Positions 17,322 through 28,568 of a DNA stretch of 64,000 nucleotides are shown here, in pieces. Origin of the DNA: Paracholeplasma vituli (GTDB taxonomy: Bacteria; Bacillota_I; Bacilli_A; Acholeplasmatales; UBA5453); assembly GCF_025446935.1 (NCBI RefSeq), contig NZ_JAOEGN010000005.1, forward strand, positions 1 through 64,000. The letters are read 5' to 3'. A program made the translations under genes and the position numbers. The notes below the pieces were generated by a model that ran no database searches, was not told the DNA's origin, and was given only the letters and a program-made list of their open reading frames with translations. How positions within the stretch are numbered: position 1 is the first letter of the stretch; the number at the start of each line of letters is the position of its first letter.

Positions 17322-19790
17322 CTATAATACGAGGCCGAACGCTTCGGCGTTAACGGTCACGCCAGCATGCGTATAGGCTGTATCAGTGTAGTTAATTACA
17401 ATCTTAATGCCATTGTCGTAAGTATTTAAAATGACGCCTGGCGCTAAAACGGTACGGTTGATCCATTTCGCATTTTGAACACTGGATAACGCTGCATTCA
17501 TTTGCGATTGAACGTCACGAATCATATCCATGTAATAAATATACTGTGTGGAATAATAATCCGCCGCATTTGTAGATGCGAGTTCATAGGATGGATTATG
17601 GGTTAATACAAAGGCAGGATACGTATTGTAGTCAATCATTCTTAAGATATCTCTTTGGTTATAGAATGAGAAGTTAACATACGTGCTGTAGAGTTCCATC
17701 GATTGGTTTAAAACCAGTTGAAGGAATGGTACAGTATCGGTTTGTACTAAGTATTGACTTGAGAACATTGGGGTTTGTAAGTAGCGGTCCGTGTAGGCCC
17801 ATAGATACTGATTCGGTTTGACTGCGTTAACTTTATGTTTCGCTTCGATTTGTTCTAATGCGCCTTGATAAAGTTCAATCGCTTTGCTTACAGAAGTATC
17901 TGTACCCGAATAATCACTATAAAGCTTATTGGTAAACCCTTCAAATGTCATACTTTGGATACCAAGACTGCGGGTTGCTTTTTCATTGGATTTGATCCAA
18001 GAAACAATTTTGGATGGTCTAGCAAAGTAGAATTCTTGTGTGACACCAACTTTTCTGCGGTCCATTTCTTCCATGTACCAGCCATTCACGTGTTTTGATA
18101 CATTTCGAGTTAGACTCATTTGCTTTTCAGTGACTTGTGTATAGTTGAGTGCTAGTGAAACATCAATACCTTCTTTAGCAAGATTCGTGATGACTTTATC
18201 GAACTCACCTTTACTACCAATTGAATTACTCCAATTCGGTTTCGATTTATGACCAAGGGTAATGCCACCTTTTTGATAACCATAAAGGCCACTGTTGATG
18301 TTTGTAATGCCCTCATCTTGAAGTTGATTTAAAATCTTATCGACTTGTTTAATGGTGGTCACAACCACGTCTTGGGTACCGACTAAGGCATTTTTCGCAT
18401 CCGCCATGACAAAGTCAATACGGGTTGGAATATCGCCTGTAACAGGGTCTTTGTAATTGAGAATGCCACGATCATGAAGAATATCACGGTATTTAAGCGC
18501 CATACCGACATAATCTGCCGAATAGCCTGTTGTTGATCCGTCACCACTTAGGAATGCATAATTCAAATCAATGTTGAAACGGTTACGTGTTTCGAATAGA
18601 GATGGGTAATTCCCACCAAATTCGTTATAGTACTGTGTATAGACTTTATTGAACACAAAACGGCTATGAATGATGTTATAGTTCGTTAAGTTATACGAAT
18701 CCGATGAGTCGTTTGGACGTGCAATGACTTGCATGAATTCTTCACCAGAGGTTGCATAAGCTAGAAATGCAGCTTGTTGATTTCCAACTGCTACACCAAA
18801 TAGTGGCATGGTTGGATTTTCAAATGGTACATAATTTGGCACAGAATTGAAGTGTTGTCTCAACTGTGCTAAATCTTCACTGTACACATTTCCAGTATAC
18901 CCAGAAAGCTTAGAAGCATAATCTTCAAAACGGATTAAGGCACCACTACCATCTGGAACCAGCATATAACCAGGATTTCTGAGTTTAAGCGTTGGAATAT
19001 CCCAATCTTCGGTAACTTTGTTGTATTCGAATTGCTTACCACCATAAGCACCCATAAATGGGGCTACGGTGATTGCACCCAGCATATCGATGTCTTCGCC
19101 ACCAAGTTCCTCATCACGGATTTCAAACCGAATCCCATCCAATGAGAAATAAACGTGGACTTTGATTTCAATATCGATACGTTTGAAATTAAAATCGACA
19201 CGATAGTGGGTATCATCGTTGTTGATTTTGTTCACTTTAGAGGTATCCATGGAATCGGATTTACGTTCTTGAACGGATTCGGTTCCTGGATTATTTGGGT
19301 CTTCTGCGATGATAAATGTCTTCGCTGAACTACCAATTGTGGTGGTTGGGTTAGCGACATTTTCACGATTAAAGTATTCAATGGTGATTAAAGAGTTCGC
19401 AATCCCTTCACGGGTATTGTTCATTTGATCTTCAATCGGTTTCGCAATGGCTTCAATTTGTTCGGGTGTTGCTTCTGGATTTTGATCGATGTAGAGTTCT
19501 ACGGTACGTTCAATGAACTGATCGTAGTCATGGTCAATCCCCGTCTTCCAAGTATAGCCGTTTCGACGGTCTGTAATCGCAAATACACCGTTGTGTTGTT
19601 TATAGTTGAATATGAAATTTTCGTTTCGGTGAAGCTCAGTATACCCCTCTGTGTTAAGCGGTACAATCACGGCGACATCCGGTGGCATCTTCGTATCTTT
19701 ATTGGTTTCAATGTAAGCTGCATTGACGACATAAACGTGGGTGATTAAAAGTGTTAGTAAGAGAATCAGTATTTTTTTAGTTTGTAACAT
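17322..19790 (-). CDS. Large secreted DUF5696-type protein
   Basis: This 822-residue exported protein has an N-terminal signal sequence (hydrophobic residues 5-24, ending VVNAA) and no other membrane segment. I recognise it as a DUF5696-type protein, a family found beside sugar ABC transporters in Firmicutes. The central region (RIDFVMADAKNALVG, INSGLYGYQKGGITLG, SLALNYTQVTEKQMS, MTFEGFTNKLYSDY) has the strand/helix rhythm of a TIM-barrel glycosidase, so an enzymatic role on the imported glucan is plausible but unproven. It overlaps the NHL/YIP1 gene by 14 bases, and the two families tend to co-occur. Confidence 0.75.
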   Translation of the reverse strand: MLQTKKILILLLTLLITHVYVVNAAYIETNKDTKMPPDVAVIVPLNTEGYTELHRNENFIFNYKQHNGVFAITDRRNGYTWKTGIDHDYDQFIERTVELYIDQNPEATPEQIEAIAKPIEDQMNNTREGIANSLITIEYFNRENVANPTTTIGSSAKTFIIAEDPNNPGTESVQERKSDSMDTSKVNKINNDDTHYRVDFNFKRIDIEIKVHVYFSLDGIRFEIRDEELGGEDIDMLGAITVAPFMGAYGGKQFEYNKVTEDWDIPTLKLRNPGYMLVPDGSGALIRFEDYASKLSGYTGNVYSEDLAQLRQHFNSVPNYVPFENPTMPLFGVAVGNQQAAFLAYATSGEEFMQVIARPNDSSDSYNLTNYNIIHSRFVFNKVYTQYYNEFGGNYPSLFETRNRFNIDLNYAFLSGDGSTTGYSADYVGMALKYRDILHDRGILNYKDPVTGDIPTRIDFVMADAKNALVGTQDVVVTTIKQVDKILNQLQDEGITNINSGLYGYQKGGITLGHKSKPNWSNSIGSKGEFDKVITNLAKEGIDVSLALNYTQVTEKQMSLTRNVSKHVNGWYMEEMDRRKVGVTQEFYFARPSKIVSWIKSNEKATRSLGIQSMTFEGFTNKLYSDYSGTDTSVSKAIELYQGALEQIEAKHKVNAVKPNQYLWAYTDRYLQTPMFSSQYLVQTDTVPFLQLVLNQSMELYSTYVNFSFYNQRDILRMIDYNTYPAFVLTHNPSYELASTNAADYYSTQYIYYMDMIRDVQSQMNAALSSVQNAKWINRTVLAPGVILNTYDNGIKIVINYTDTAYTHAGVTVNAEAFGLVL

Positions 19791-21849
19791 TTCTAATCGC
19801 CTCCTTCACAATGGCTTCAATGAATAGATAAAGTTGTTGCCACATCGAAATGATGATGATCAATACAATCGCTAGAATGAGTAAGAATAAAATGCTCATA
19901 ATGATACTTCTTAAAGTTTGTTTACCTGTATATTGGTGCGTTTCACTGATACCTATAAAAATCAGAATACCTGTCCACACCCAACCCACATTCATTGTGA
20001 TATCCAAGAAGAATACCTCATCTTGGGTAAGCACGAACGATAACGCAGTAGTTGCTGCGAATGCTATTAATAGAGGTCCTAATGAATAAATAAACATTAA
20101 GAAGATATTCTTAAGTGTACCAATACCATCGTTAATGGAGGTATCTAAGTAGTTTGTAATCACAAATAGAATGGTTAACGAGAAATACCCTAAAACGAGT
20201 GCAGTAATATCTAAGTCTTCTGGTGCAACATATTGGTAAATAAAACCCTTATTCGCACTGTAATTGATAAATACTAAGAACAAGACAAGATATATGGTAA
20301 GTGCTGCAATCATTGAGCCTTTCTTACCGACTTTGATATCGTAATAAGAATCGACTGGATGTCTCATAACCTTAAAGATCATCAATAAGTCTGCGATGAA
20401 CTTCATCTTGAATACATTCTTCATGGGCGTCATATAAGTAGATATCTTACCTGGTCCATGTGCTGTTTCACCATTTGGTAACACATAGGTGCCTGTTTTC
20501 TTATCGACGTATTTCAATACTGTGTAGATTGCAAATAAGCTGACACCTAAAATGATGACTAAGCCTAATGAATTTTGAATGTTTACGTTTCTGACTTCCC
20601 ACGAAGCGACTGAGTACCCATCACGATTACCTGCTAGTTTAAAGTGTTTCATCGCTTCATCGTACATTTCGATTTGTAAGTAAGACTCACCAATCTTATT
20701 GTGTGCGATGACAGACATTTGGTTCAGTTCTAGAACTTCATTCCAAGCGTCGATGGCTGCTTCGTATTGACGGGTTTCGTATAGATTGATAGCCTGATAT
20801 ATCTTGTTGGCATAATCGGTTGGTTCGAATGATTGTAAGAATGCCTTTTGATCGTCTAGCGCGAAGATTCGACCATCGTTTCGAATCGCGATGGCAGCGA
20901 GTTTCGAGAAGATCCCAGCAACGTCTTCATTCGTTGAACTTGATCCAGCCCCGAAGCTGAAAATGAATCGGCCTTGTTGGTCATAAACGAAAATCGTTCC
21001 AGATTGCATCCCGGCATAGATGATGCCTTGCGCATCAACATAAATATCTCTCGCGTCATCCCCGGATATACTTTCATCGAAAATATTACCACCTTGGGTA
21101 TTGTGCTTTTTGATTGCGTTAAAACGTGTCGACATCGTAGTTGTATAAATCATCGAGTTTTTGTCGATGAATAAACTGGAGAATGTCGCTGGATCACGTT
21201 TTGCGATATCGTCGAATTGTTCTTGTGAGAAGATTAATTGATAGAATCTTTGAATCGGATTTAAACGGATTTTATTGGTGGTAAAGTAACCTAGGAATTC
21301 ACCTCGATTAGATAGTTGAATAATCCCACTGTTAACGCCTTCGCCATAGATATACATATTCCCGCGGTTATCGACCACGATCTTACTTGGTGCGAATGGC
21401 GTATCGCCAAATGAAATCGCGGTAGGTTGTGTATATTTTTCAACAAAGTTCATACCTGAGTCAAAACGGAATACCGCTTTGGCTGTCGAGTCTGCTACAT
21501 AAATACCACGACTTGAAACGAATACACCTTTTGGTGTCACAAATTCTGGATAGGTAAGAGTACCTAATACCGAATTGGTATAGGTATCATACTTCACGAT
21601 TCTCGCATTACCTGTGTCCGCAATCCAAAGGTGATTGTCTTCATCGAAAATCATATCTTCAGGTGCTTTTAAACCTAAACTCATGTTGGTCTTGTCCGGT
21701 AAATACGCATCTTGAGTGCGGACGTAACGGCCTTTCGCATTCAGTGTCATTGTATAAAATGTCGCTGGGGATGCAAATGTTTTTTGATTAAATAACATCA
21801 ACGTCATAGAGACGATGAGGATCAAAATTAAACCTTTTAGTTTTCTCAT
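19777..21849 (-). CDS. NHL-repeat/TPR/YIP1 multidomain membrane protein
   Basis: This 690-residue protein has a signal anchor (residues 5-24). An extracellular NHL beta-propeller follows over about residues 50-345, with blades marked by DLEDNHLWIADTGNARIV-like motifs. A TPR pair (about 355-410) precedes a single membrane helix (SLGLVIILGVSLFAIYTV), and a C-terminal YIP1-like bundle has about five helices. Such proteins lie beside DUF5696 and sugar permeases, suggesting a membrane scaffold or sensor for glucan uptake. That is inference from context; no catalytic motif is visible. Confidence 0.8.
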   Translation of the reverse strand: MRKLKGLILILIVSMTLMLFNQKTFASPATFYTMTLNAKGRYVRTQDAYLPDKTNMSLGLKAPEDMIFDEDNHLWIADTGNARIVKYDTYTNSVLGTLTYPEFVTPKGVFVSSRGIYVADSTAKAVFRFDSGMNFVEKYTQPTAISFGDTPFAPSKIVVDNRGNMYIYGEGVNSGIIQLSNRGEFLGYFTTNKIRLNPIQRFYQLIFSQEQFDDIAKRDPATFSSLFIDKNSMIYTTTMSTRFNAIKKHNTQGGNIFDESISGDDARDIYVDAQGIIYAGMQSGTIFVYDQQGRFIFSFGAGSSSTNEDVAGIFSKLAAIAIRNDGRIFALDDQKAFLQSFEPTDYANKIYQAINLYETRQYEAAIDAWNEVLELNQMSVIAHNKIGESYLQIEMYDEAMKHFKLAGNRDGYSVASWEVRNVNIQNSLGLVIILGVSLFAIYTVLKYVDKKTGTYVLPNGETAHGPGKISTYMTPMKNVFKMKFIADLLMIFKVMRHPVDSYYDIKVGKKGSMIAALTIYLVLFLVFINYSANKGFIYQYVAPEDLDITALVLGYFSLTILFVITNYLDTSINDGIGTLKNIFLMFIYSLGPLLIAFAATTALSFVLTQDEVFFLDITMNVGWVWTGILIFIGISETHQYTGKQTLRSIIMSILFLLILAIVLIIIISMWQQLYLFIEAIVKEAIRNVTN

Positions 21850-21858
21850 CAGATCCTC

Positions 21859-22734
21859 CTACTTAATACCAGCATGCGCCATCGTATTCATAACACGGGA
21901 CTGCATAACGATAAAGATGATCAGATTTGGTAAGAACATGATTAACCCGGCAGCAGCGGCCATACCGACCCCTGCAAGGGCTGAACCGGTATTCGCAAGC
22001 GCTAAGGTATTTAAGTAGAACGCAAAGGATTTCATCGTTTCGTCTTGAATATAAAGGCTTGAGGCTTCTACTGCGCCCCAAGTTGCTTGGAAGGTTAAGA
22101 TTGCTACGGTTGCAATCGCGTTCTTAGTGAGTGGCATAATGATTTTCCAAATGATATAGAAATCATTCGCGCCATCGACACGTGCCGCTTCGATGATGAC
22201 ATCTGGAACTTGGTCGATAAACTGTTTCATTAAGAATACAGAAACTGGCACGGCTAGATAAGGCAAGATATGGACGAGTGGGTTATTGTTTAAACCAACT
22301 CGAACAATGATGAAATAAGTAGGAATAACGACAGCGGTTCTTACGAACATTAATGCTGTTTGGTTAATTCCAAATAAAGCCGATTTACCTTTAAAACGTT
22401 TTTTCGAGAATACATACCCCGTGGTTACGGATAACCAAATCGTCAAGAATAACATCAGCACGGTAATGATGACGGTATTAAAGAAATAACGAGAAAGTGG
22501 TACCCCCGTAGAGGTCGCTGTTCTTAAAAGCGTTGTAAAGTTATCAAAGGTTGGATTTTGGACAAAGAATCGTGGTGGGAATAAAAATAATTCATCGAGC
22601 GGTTTAAACGCTTGGTTGATGATAAACACCACCGGCAACATCATGAATACTGCGAGTGGAATTAAAACCACATAGTACCAAACTTGTTGTCGATTAAAGC
22701 TGGTTGGATTGATTTTTGTGCCTTGAAAACTCAT
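21859..22734 (-). CDS. Sugar ABC transporter permease (MalG-like)
   Basis: The ATG at 22734 is preferred because AGGGGG lies about eight bases upstream; the longer frame to 22764 would run into the preceding gene. The 291-residue protein has six membrane helices and the EAA loop IEAARVDGANDFYIIWKIIMPL. It is the downstream partner of the MalF-like permease at 22748-23677. A basic, Asn-rich N-terminus precedes TM1. It probably imports the beta-glucan oligosaccharides bound by one of the two binding proteins. Confidence 0.92.
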   Translation of the reverse strand: MSFQGTKINPTSFNRQQVWYYVVLIPLAVFMMLPVVFIINQAFKPLDELFLFPPRFFVQNPTFDNFTTLLRTATSTGVPLSRYFFNTVIITVLMLFLTIWLSVTTGYVFSKKRFKGKSALFGINQTALMFVRTAVVIPTYFIIVRVGLNNNPLVHILPYLAVPVSVFLMKQFIDQVPDVIIEAARVDGANDFYIIWKIIMPLTKNAIATVAILTFQATWGAVEASSLYIQDETMKSFAFYLNTLALANTGSALAGVGMAAAAGLIMFLPNLIIFIVMQSRVMNTMAHAGIK

Positions 22735-22747
22735 TAAAAATCGCCCC

Positions 22748-23677
22748 CTAATCTCTTTCCGCAAATAGCCTGTAGGCTACTTTCGAGAATACCCAAATCA
22801 TGATTAATAGTACGACGGATAACGCAGCTGCGTAACCCATTTCGTATCGGATAAAACCGAAATCATCGATGTGGTTTGTAATTAACTGTGCCGCGTTTTG
22901 AGGGGTTGGGTTTGACCCGGATAGCGCGACACCAATATACCCATTGGTGAATGTTCCAACAATTGACATAACGGCCCCGAACAACATTTGAGGTTTCATC
23001 ATTGGAACCGTAACGTACATAACTTCTTGGAACTTATTGCGGATGCCTTCAATATAGGCTGCTTCATAGAGTTCTTCATTACCATTTAAAATCCCAGCAA
23101 GCATCGCAAGGAAACCAACGCCCATGCTGCTCCATAAAGCAACAATGATGACGATATTCATCAAGTACTCTGGTGATTGTAAGAACTGAATCGGTCTATC
23201 AATCATGTCCCAACTCATCAAGAGTGCATTGATATACCCGGATTCATCTCCTGAGAAGAGCGTTCTCCATACAACAGAGATGAATACACCCCCAACCATC
23301 GAAGGTGAATAAATGGCTAAGGCGATGATGGTACGTGGTCCTTTTTGGATTTGTGCTATCATCCAAGCAAGGATGAATGCCAAAATATAACCACCCGGCC
23401 CAATAATGATGGCATACATCAAGGTATTGGGTAAGACATACTTTAAGAACACTTCATCTTGAGTAAAAATGTTGATGAAGTTGAGTAATCCAATCGGATT
23501 TGGTGTTTGAATGACGTTAAATGAGGTTAACGATAGCGTAATCGCAACCGCTACTGGTAATGCGATAAAAATGGAGAATAACAACACATAAGGCATTAAC
23601 ATCAACATCAACGATAGGTTTTCTTTAAACTTCATCTGATTAAATTTTTTCTTTTCAGAATTAATCATTTGATCCAT
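22748..23677 (-). CDS. Sugar ABC transporter permease (MalF-like)
   Basis: This 309-residue permease has six membrane helices and an EAA motif ([24 protein letters not shown]). It starts 17 bases inside the 995-residue binding-protein gene, so these two products are translationally coupled and probably act together. It pairs with the MalG-like gene that follows it by 13 bases. Confidence 0.92.
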   Translation of the reverse strand: MDQMINSEKKKFNQMKFKENLSLMLMLMPYVLLFSIFIALPVAVAITLSLTSFNVIQTPNPIGLLNFINIFTQDEVFLKYVLPNTLMYAIIIGPGGYILAFILAWMIAQIQKGPRTIIALAIYSPSMVGGVFISVVWRTLFSGDESGYINALLMSWDMIDRPIQFLQSPEYLMNIVIIVALWSSMGVGFLAMLAGILNGNEELYEAAYIEGIRNKFQEVMYVTVPMMKPQMLFGAVMSIVGTFTNGYIGVALSGSNPTPQNAAQLITNHIDDFGFIRYEMGYAAALSVVLLIMIWVFSKVAYRLFAERD

Positions 23678-26648
23678 GATAACCTCCGGATGCTGCTAAC
23701 ATTTGCTGTTGTACCCATGAAATATCGCGGATACTATACGGTTTGATGACATTACCGTCACGGTCTAAGAATCCGAATTCAATCATCTTTTTACGAATTT
23801 CACGGTTGATTAGAATCGTCTTCGAGTCGATTGCAACACCTGTTGGGGTTGCGTCAAATACGGAGGTATTCCAAATATCCGAAATGGAACGTTCAAGCAT
23901 GTATTGGCCTGGTGTTCTAGGTACGTCAATCAACCACTTGATTTGTTCTAGGATAACTTCTTTATCCTTTTCAGGGAACGGTGAATTGATGAAGGCATTG
24001 ATGTTACCGGAAATCCACGCATAGGTAGGACCGTAAGTAGACTGTAACTTAAATGCGAATTGACTTTGTGTATCTGTAGATAACCACCATTTTAAGAATG
24101 CCCAAGATTCGTCTGGTTGATCGGTTTCTTGCATAATCATGCTTGCAGTACCATTGGCGATGTAATAGCGGTTTGCTTTACCATCTACAGTAATGCTAGG
24201 GTATGGTGCAATCGCCCATTGTCCAACGAGTTCAGGTGCAGCATTCTTAATCAATTGATAAGTAGCGAAATCGGTAATTCCGATTGGCAATGTGGCATAT
24301 CTAAAGGAGTTATAGAACGATTGAACTTGTTCTGGTAACGAATAGTTTGTGAATAATTGAGTTAAATAGGTTAACCCTTGAACGGCTTCAGGGGTATTGA
24401 TGTTTGCTCTTAAACCATCTGGTTGATAAAGATTACCACCAAATTGATACACGAAACCACTGGTTTGATAGAACCATTTAATTGCAGTACCCCCGGCAAT
24501 TGGATGGTAGAAATTCATACCATATTGTTGAAGTTCAGGTAAAAGTTCAATGACTTCATCCCAGGTATCTGGAACCGGTAAATTGAGCGCGTTGAAGATA
24601 TCCGTACGATAAATAATAACGTTAAAGTCGAGTGTTTCTGGCATTGCATATGCTTTGTCATTTAAGATGTAAGGTACAAATGCGCCTGGTGCAAACTGTG
24701 AAGCGAACTCCCAATAGTCTGGGAATGATGATAAATCGTAAGCAGCGCCACGAATGGCTAAGTCATAAGGCATGTATGAGGCTAAACCGAGTGCGACGTC
24801 TGGTTGTTGATTGGCTGCAGATGCCATGATGAGTTTGTTCGCATCCGGCATAACCGAAATTTTAACCTTAATGCCCGTATCTGGTGTAAAGGTTTGGTCT
24901 GCCATTTTTTGCATCATATCGACGTAGGTAATTGGTCTATTGACCCAAATGTCGACTACATTCTTCTCTTTGGTTAAGGAGTACTTATTCGATGTAAATG
25001 AGGAAATAAAGGATTCAATACTTGAAAGTGTACGAATGAAGAAATTCGCATTCGCTTTAGGGAGCTTCTCGCCATGATAAAGGTAGATCTCATCAAAGTA
25101 CATTGGTTGTTCGCCAATTACTGTGAGTGCGTTTCCTAAGAATAAAGCGATTGAACTTGTCCCACCTGTTAGGTCATCTAAATATAACGGAATACGTTCG
25201 TAATCTTTGTAGATGTTTTCAGCACGGGCAAGCGCTTTTTGTAATTCGGAAAGTGTAGCAGATTGTGCCCCATTTGGTGCGTATTGAGATAAATCAGTAA
25301 TTGCTGCTTTCATCATTACGATATAAGATTCTAAGAATTGTGGAGTTTCAGGAATATAGTCTGTAAACTTCCATGTACGGTTTTTATCAATCTCTTTACC
25401 GGTAATCTTACGAATTTCTAGTGCAAAAGTATTGATATGGTCAACGACCAATTGAATTTTACGAAGGCTATTTTGAAGCGGTTCATTCTCTGCTCTTACG
25501 GTTAAAGTATGGGTCCCTTTTGTTAAGTAAAAATAGAATGGATCTCCATCTTCACTTTGTAAGACTTCATTCTTCCAAGCGGAATTGATGGTTGGATCAA
25601 AACGATATGCCTTCAATTCTGCAAATGGAATCTTACCATCGATCGCGATTGAACGGAGAACTTGGAAATCGTTCTTATAGTTTGCATAGTGTAAAGCAAT
25701 TTTATAACGACCGGTTTCAGGGACATCAATCTCATAAATTAGGGCTTGCCCTGAACGGCGCCAGGAAAGACCATCGATGATGTTTAACTTTTTGTATACA
25801 GGATCGAATGGGCGAACACTATTATTCCCTAATGCAAACGGTTGAACATAAGAGGAGTTCTTCTCGATATAGTTGATGGCATCTACCGAATCAAAATGCT
25901 TCACTGGATCCCCACCATGGAGTTGATCATACTGAGTATAATCCATGTATAGGGTTGGTGCAGTCAGCGTAAGGGTTGAGATGGTAAAGCGTGAAGATGT
26001 TGTATTTTTAATTTCAACCAAGTTTTGACCAGCTTCAAAGTAAAATAACAGTGGGTCTACACTGATATAGGTATTGTTGTAAAGTCTGAAATGTTTCCAA
26101 CCGGATTTTAAAACGGAGTTTGGTAGTACCTGATCGCCATAACGGTCGGTTTGGTAGTCTTTTGATTCATCCATCCAAATGATGGGTAGATCAATCGTTT
26201 CCATTTCCTTATAAAAAGTTTCGCCATTGACTTGTACAGAAACTGTGATTTCATTGAGTGTCATTTCGGAGATGAGATAGTCAACACCGATGTGGTAATA
26301 CCCAGGGGTCGCTACGGTAACATCGTATGTCGCAACAACATCCTTATCCATGATTAAAGACGGTACACCTCGTTCAGGGTCGAGTACCGCTTCATTATTT
26401 TCAACATCTGCAACTACAGTATTTAAGCCATAGATAATCTGAGATGATCGATCGCTTAAATAATCAACATAGGTGTATCTTGGGTTATCAATTGTGTCAT
26501 TTAAAATCTCAAAAGCATCCTTAATTTCGGTGTTCGTTAATTCGCCCTTGGGTACGTATGATGCGCGCGCGTCAGTGAAAAGGGTAATGATAAAAATCAA
26601 AACAACGACAAAAAGGATGGACGTGACTGTCCTTTTTAGTTTGCCCAT
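23661..26648 (-). CDS. Very large extracellular solute-binding protein with N-terminal jelly-roll domains
   Basis: At 995 residues this is about twice the usual length. An N-terminal membrane anchor (residues 8-26, no lipobox) is followed by about 350 residues of beta-rich sequence in two carbohydrate-binding-module-like units ([11 protein letters not shown] and [12 protein letters not shown] are recurrent strand motifs). A helical linker precedes a family 1 sugar-binding-protein domain from about residue 565 ([20 protein letters not shown] to the end). The fusion suggests that glycan capture at the surface is tethered to delivery to the permease. It is coupled to the MalF-like gene. Confidence 0.85.
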   Translation of the reverse strand: MGKLKRTVTSILFVVVLIFIITLFTDARASYVPKGELTNTEIKDAFEILNDTIDNPRYTYVDYLSDRSSQIIYGLNTVVADVENNEAVLDPERGVPSLIMDKDVVATYDVTVATPGYYHIGVDYLISEMTLNEITVSVQVNGETFYKEMETIDLPIIWMDESKDYQTDRYGDQVLPNSVLKSGWKHFRLYNNTYISVDPLLFYFEAGQNLVEIKNTTSSRFTISTLTLTAPTLYMDYTQYDQLHGGDPVKHFDSVDAINYIEKNSSYVQPFALGNNSVRPFDPVYKKLNIIDGLSWRRSGQALIYEIDVPETGRYKIALHYANYKNDFQVLRSIAIDGKIPFAELKAYRFDPTINSAWKNEVLQSEDGDPFYFYLTKGTHTLTVRAENEPLQNSLRKIQLVVDHINTFALEIRKITGKEIDKNRTWKFTDYIPETPQFLESYIVMMKAAITDLSQYAPNGAQSATLSELQKALARAENIYKDYERIPLYLDDLTGGTSSIALFLGNALTVIGEQPMYFDEIYLYHGEKLPKANANFFIRTLSSIESFISSFTSNKYSLTKEKNVVDIWVNRPITYVDMMQKMADQTFTPDTGIKVKISVMPDANKLIMASAANQQPDVALGLASYMPYDLAIRGAAYDLSSFPDYWEFASQFAPGAFVPYILNDKAYAMPETLDFNVIIYRTDIFNALNLPVPDTWDEVIELLPELQQYGMNFYHPIAGGTAIKWFYQTSGFVYQFGGNLYQPDGLRANINTPEAVQGLTYLTQLFTNYSLPEQVQSFYNSFRYATLPIGITDFATYQLIKNAAPELVGQWAIAPYPSITVDGKANRYYIANGTASMIMQETDQPDESWAFLKWWLSTDTQSQFAFKLQSTYGPTYAWISGNINAFINSPFPEKDKEVILEQIKWLIDVPRTPGQYMLERSISDIWNTSVFDATPTGVAIDSKTILINREIRKKMIEFGFLDRDGNVIKPYSIRDISWVQQQMLAASGGYHGSND

Positions 26649-26732
26649 ATGTAAAACTCCCTTCTATATTATGGTAAAGGCACCAAACATTATATTTGGT
26701 GCCCCCCATATGAACATAGTTACTAATTATTG

Positions 26733-28385
26733 TTATTCAAAATCTGCAGCTTTCATACCATAGTGTGTAATCAAGCCTTGTTGTAATGCAGTTGTAGCAA
26801 GTAAGAATCTTTCGTTTGTAGTTGTGTTCCAACCAGCAAGCTTAGATAATACCATGTCAGTGAAGCCAGCGTCAGTTCTTCTTGGAGAAGTTGCGCCTGG
26901 AGTACCTGTTAAGACATCTGGTAAGTTAAAGTTGTTCCATTCGCGTAGAATTTCACTCTTTGTACCATTGTTGTCGTATGTCCAAGGGTATGCCTTGTCA
27001 GATACGTCGAAGAATTCACCTTTTTCGAAGACTTCCATTAACTTATGGAAACCAGGAGTCTTAGATTTGTCAGCAAAATAAGTATGAGTAGGTGCTTCGA
27101 ACCAAATTTCCATTTGTCTATCGAATGCTTTACCAGTTACTGCTGGGAATGAGTCATTGATTGCAGTCTTATAAGTACCTTGGTCATTAAATTCTTGGTT
27201 CTTACGAGCTTCCCATGAAGCGTCATCGCCGATCCAGAAGGATGCGAATGTGTAAGAAAGTTGAAGTTTAGCATATTCTGCGTCAGAAAGTTCAGGGTTG
27301 CTATCTTCTAGAGCATAGTTATGAACTGCTAGAGGGTCAAGAACGATACCAACACTGTTACCCATGTATGGTGTAGAAGGACGTGGATAGATATCCCATT
27401 CTTCAGCTTGTACAGAACCCCAGTGTCCAGGAGTTTGGTTTGCAGCATCGCCCATCATCCAAGGGTCGCCATCAAGAGTTAATAATGCGCCATTCTTAAA
27501 GAAGTTGAATGACCACCAACCGTTAGCGTCCATAAATGGTCTCATCGGTGAGTTGTTTTCTACTTCTACAGCCCCAGCCTTATCCCATTGTGGCCAAACG
27601 GAGTGTTCAGACCATTCTGCGATGTAAGGAATTAATGCTCTAACTTCAGAAGAGTTCATGTTGATGAAATCTTCGCCAGCTTTGTGTTGTAATAATTGCT
27701 TAGCCATTGTGTTTGTTCCTGTGAAGATGAAACTCTTAGGAGTATCCATCGATCCGTAGAACACGTTAGCTTGGCTATTGGATACGAAATCTGTATATTC
27801 TTCGATTGTCCAGTTTGGTTCTGGTACGTCAATATTCTTTTGGTCAGCTAAGGATTTGTTAACGTATACGCCCCATGGTAATAGGTATTGTGGTAATCCA
27901 GCTTGGATACCATAATAGTTCATCATTTGCATGACACCAGGGTTAAATGACTTGTACATAGGGTCATCTTTGAATACGGAAAGGTCAGCTACTAGACCTC
28001 TAGTTACGTCATCAACTAAGTTAGTAGATGCCCAAATATCGACTGTTTTACCAGTTTCAAGTGTAAAGTTTTCTTTATATTGATCCCAAGTAGTGCCACC
28101 ATCTGCTGGGCCACCAACTTTAGCCAATACGTTAACTTTAACGTTTGGATAAACTTTGTTGAATTCTTTTGCTACAGCATAAATCGTTGCTGTATTTTGG
28201 CTTACTAGGTCGTCACGGGTAAGATTCTTATTACCGATGTCTTCGTGGAATACGCCATCGCCACTCCATAGTAAGATCGTTACTTCACCTGCAACGTCTT
28301 TGTCTAGGCCTTTGTATTTTTCTTTACAACCAGCTAAGACGAATACTGCTACAAGTAGAACTACTAAAGCAAGATACTTCTTCAT
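26733..28385 (-). CDS. Sugar-binding lipoprotein of an ABC importer
   Basis: This 550-residue family 1 extracellular solute-binding protein has a lipobox VLAGC (Cys19). Aromatic-rich stretches (NGWWSFNFFKNGALL, WMMGDAANQTPGHWG) fit oligosaccharide stacking. It is the first gene after the operator-studded promoter at 28428-28506 and should be strongly expressed. With a second, very different binding protein immediately downstream, the locus has two binding proteins for two permease pairs. Confidence 0.92.
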   Translation of the reverse strand: MKKYLALVVLLVAVFVLAGCKEKYKGLDKDVAGEVTILLWSGDGVFHEDIGNKNLTRDDLVSQNTATIYAVAKEFNKVYPNVKVNVLAKVGGPADGGTTWDQYKENFTLETGKTVDIWASTNLVDDVTRGLVADLSVFKDDPMYKSFNPGVMQMMNYYGIQAGLPQYLLPWGVYVNKSLADQKNIDVPEPNWTIEEYTDFVSNSQANVFYGSMDTPKSFIFTGTNTMAKQLLQHKAGEDFINMNSSEVRALIPYIAEWSEHSVWPQWDKAGAVEVENNSPMRPFMDANGWWSFNFFKNGALLTLDGDPWMMGDAANQTPGHWGSVQAEEWDIYPRPSTPYMGNSVGIVLDPLAVHNYALEDSNPELSDAEYAKLQLSYTFASFWIGDDASWEARKNQEFNDQGTYKTAINDSFPAVTGKAFDRQMEIWFEAPTHTYFADKSKTPGFHKLMEVFEKGEFFDVSDKAYPWTYDNNGTKSEILREWNNFNLPDVLTGTPGATSPRRTDAGFTDMVLSKLAGWNTTTNERFLLATTALQQGLITHYGMKAADFE

Positions 28386-28427
28386 ATTTTCCTCCTATTT
28401 TTGGGTACTGTTTGTTTCCCATGCCAC

Positions 28428-28506
28428 ATTATATCATTGTATGTAAACGATTTCAACTCATTTTCCAAAAAATTTCAAACGTTTTCGTAAAAATGTTAAC
28501 GCTTAC
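28428..28506 (-). promoter_or_regulatory. Promoter with three LacI-type operators upstream of the binding-protein operon
   Basis: On the minus strand a near-consensus promoter reads TTGAAA (28451-28456), a 17-bp spacer, then TATAAT (28428-28433). Three CG-centred palindromes lie on or upstream of it: TGTAAACGATTTCA (28442-28455, over the -35), TTCAAACGTTTTCG (28474-28487) and TGTTAACGCTTAC (28494-28506). Their centres are 32 and 52 bp apart from the first. This is the pattern expected for the LacI-family regulator at 11323 or for a CcpA-like protein. Confidence 0.85.
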
Positions 28507-28538
28507 TAAAAGATGATACGATTTTTACATCTTTTAGT
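28505..28538 (-). other. Inverted repeat between GH30 and the binding-protein promoter
   Basis: ACTAAAAGATG (28505-28515) and CATCTTTTAGT (28528-28538) form an 11-bp perfect stem with a 12-nt AT-rich loop. No U-run follows on the minus strand, so it is not a standard terminator of the GH30 gene. It could end or process the GH30 transcript, or be a protein-binding site. It abuts the third operator. Confidence 0.6.
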
Positions 28539-28568
28539 AGATTTGATGGAGATTTTGTATCAAAAGTT

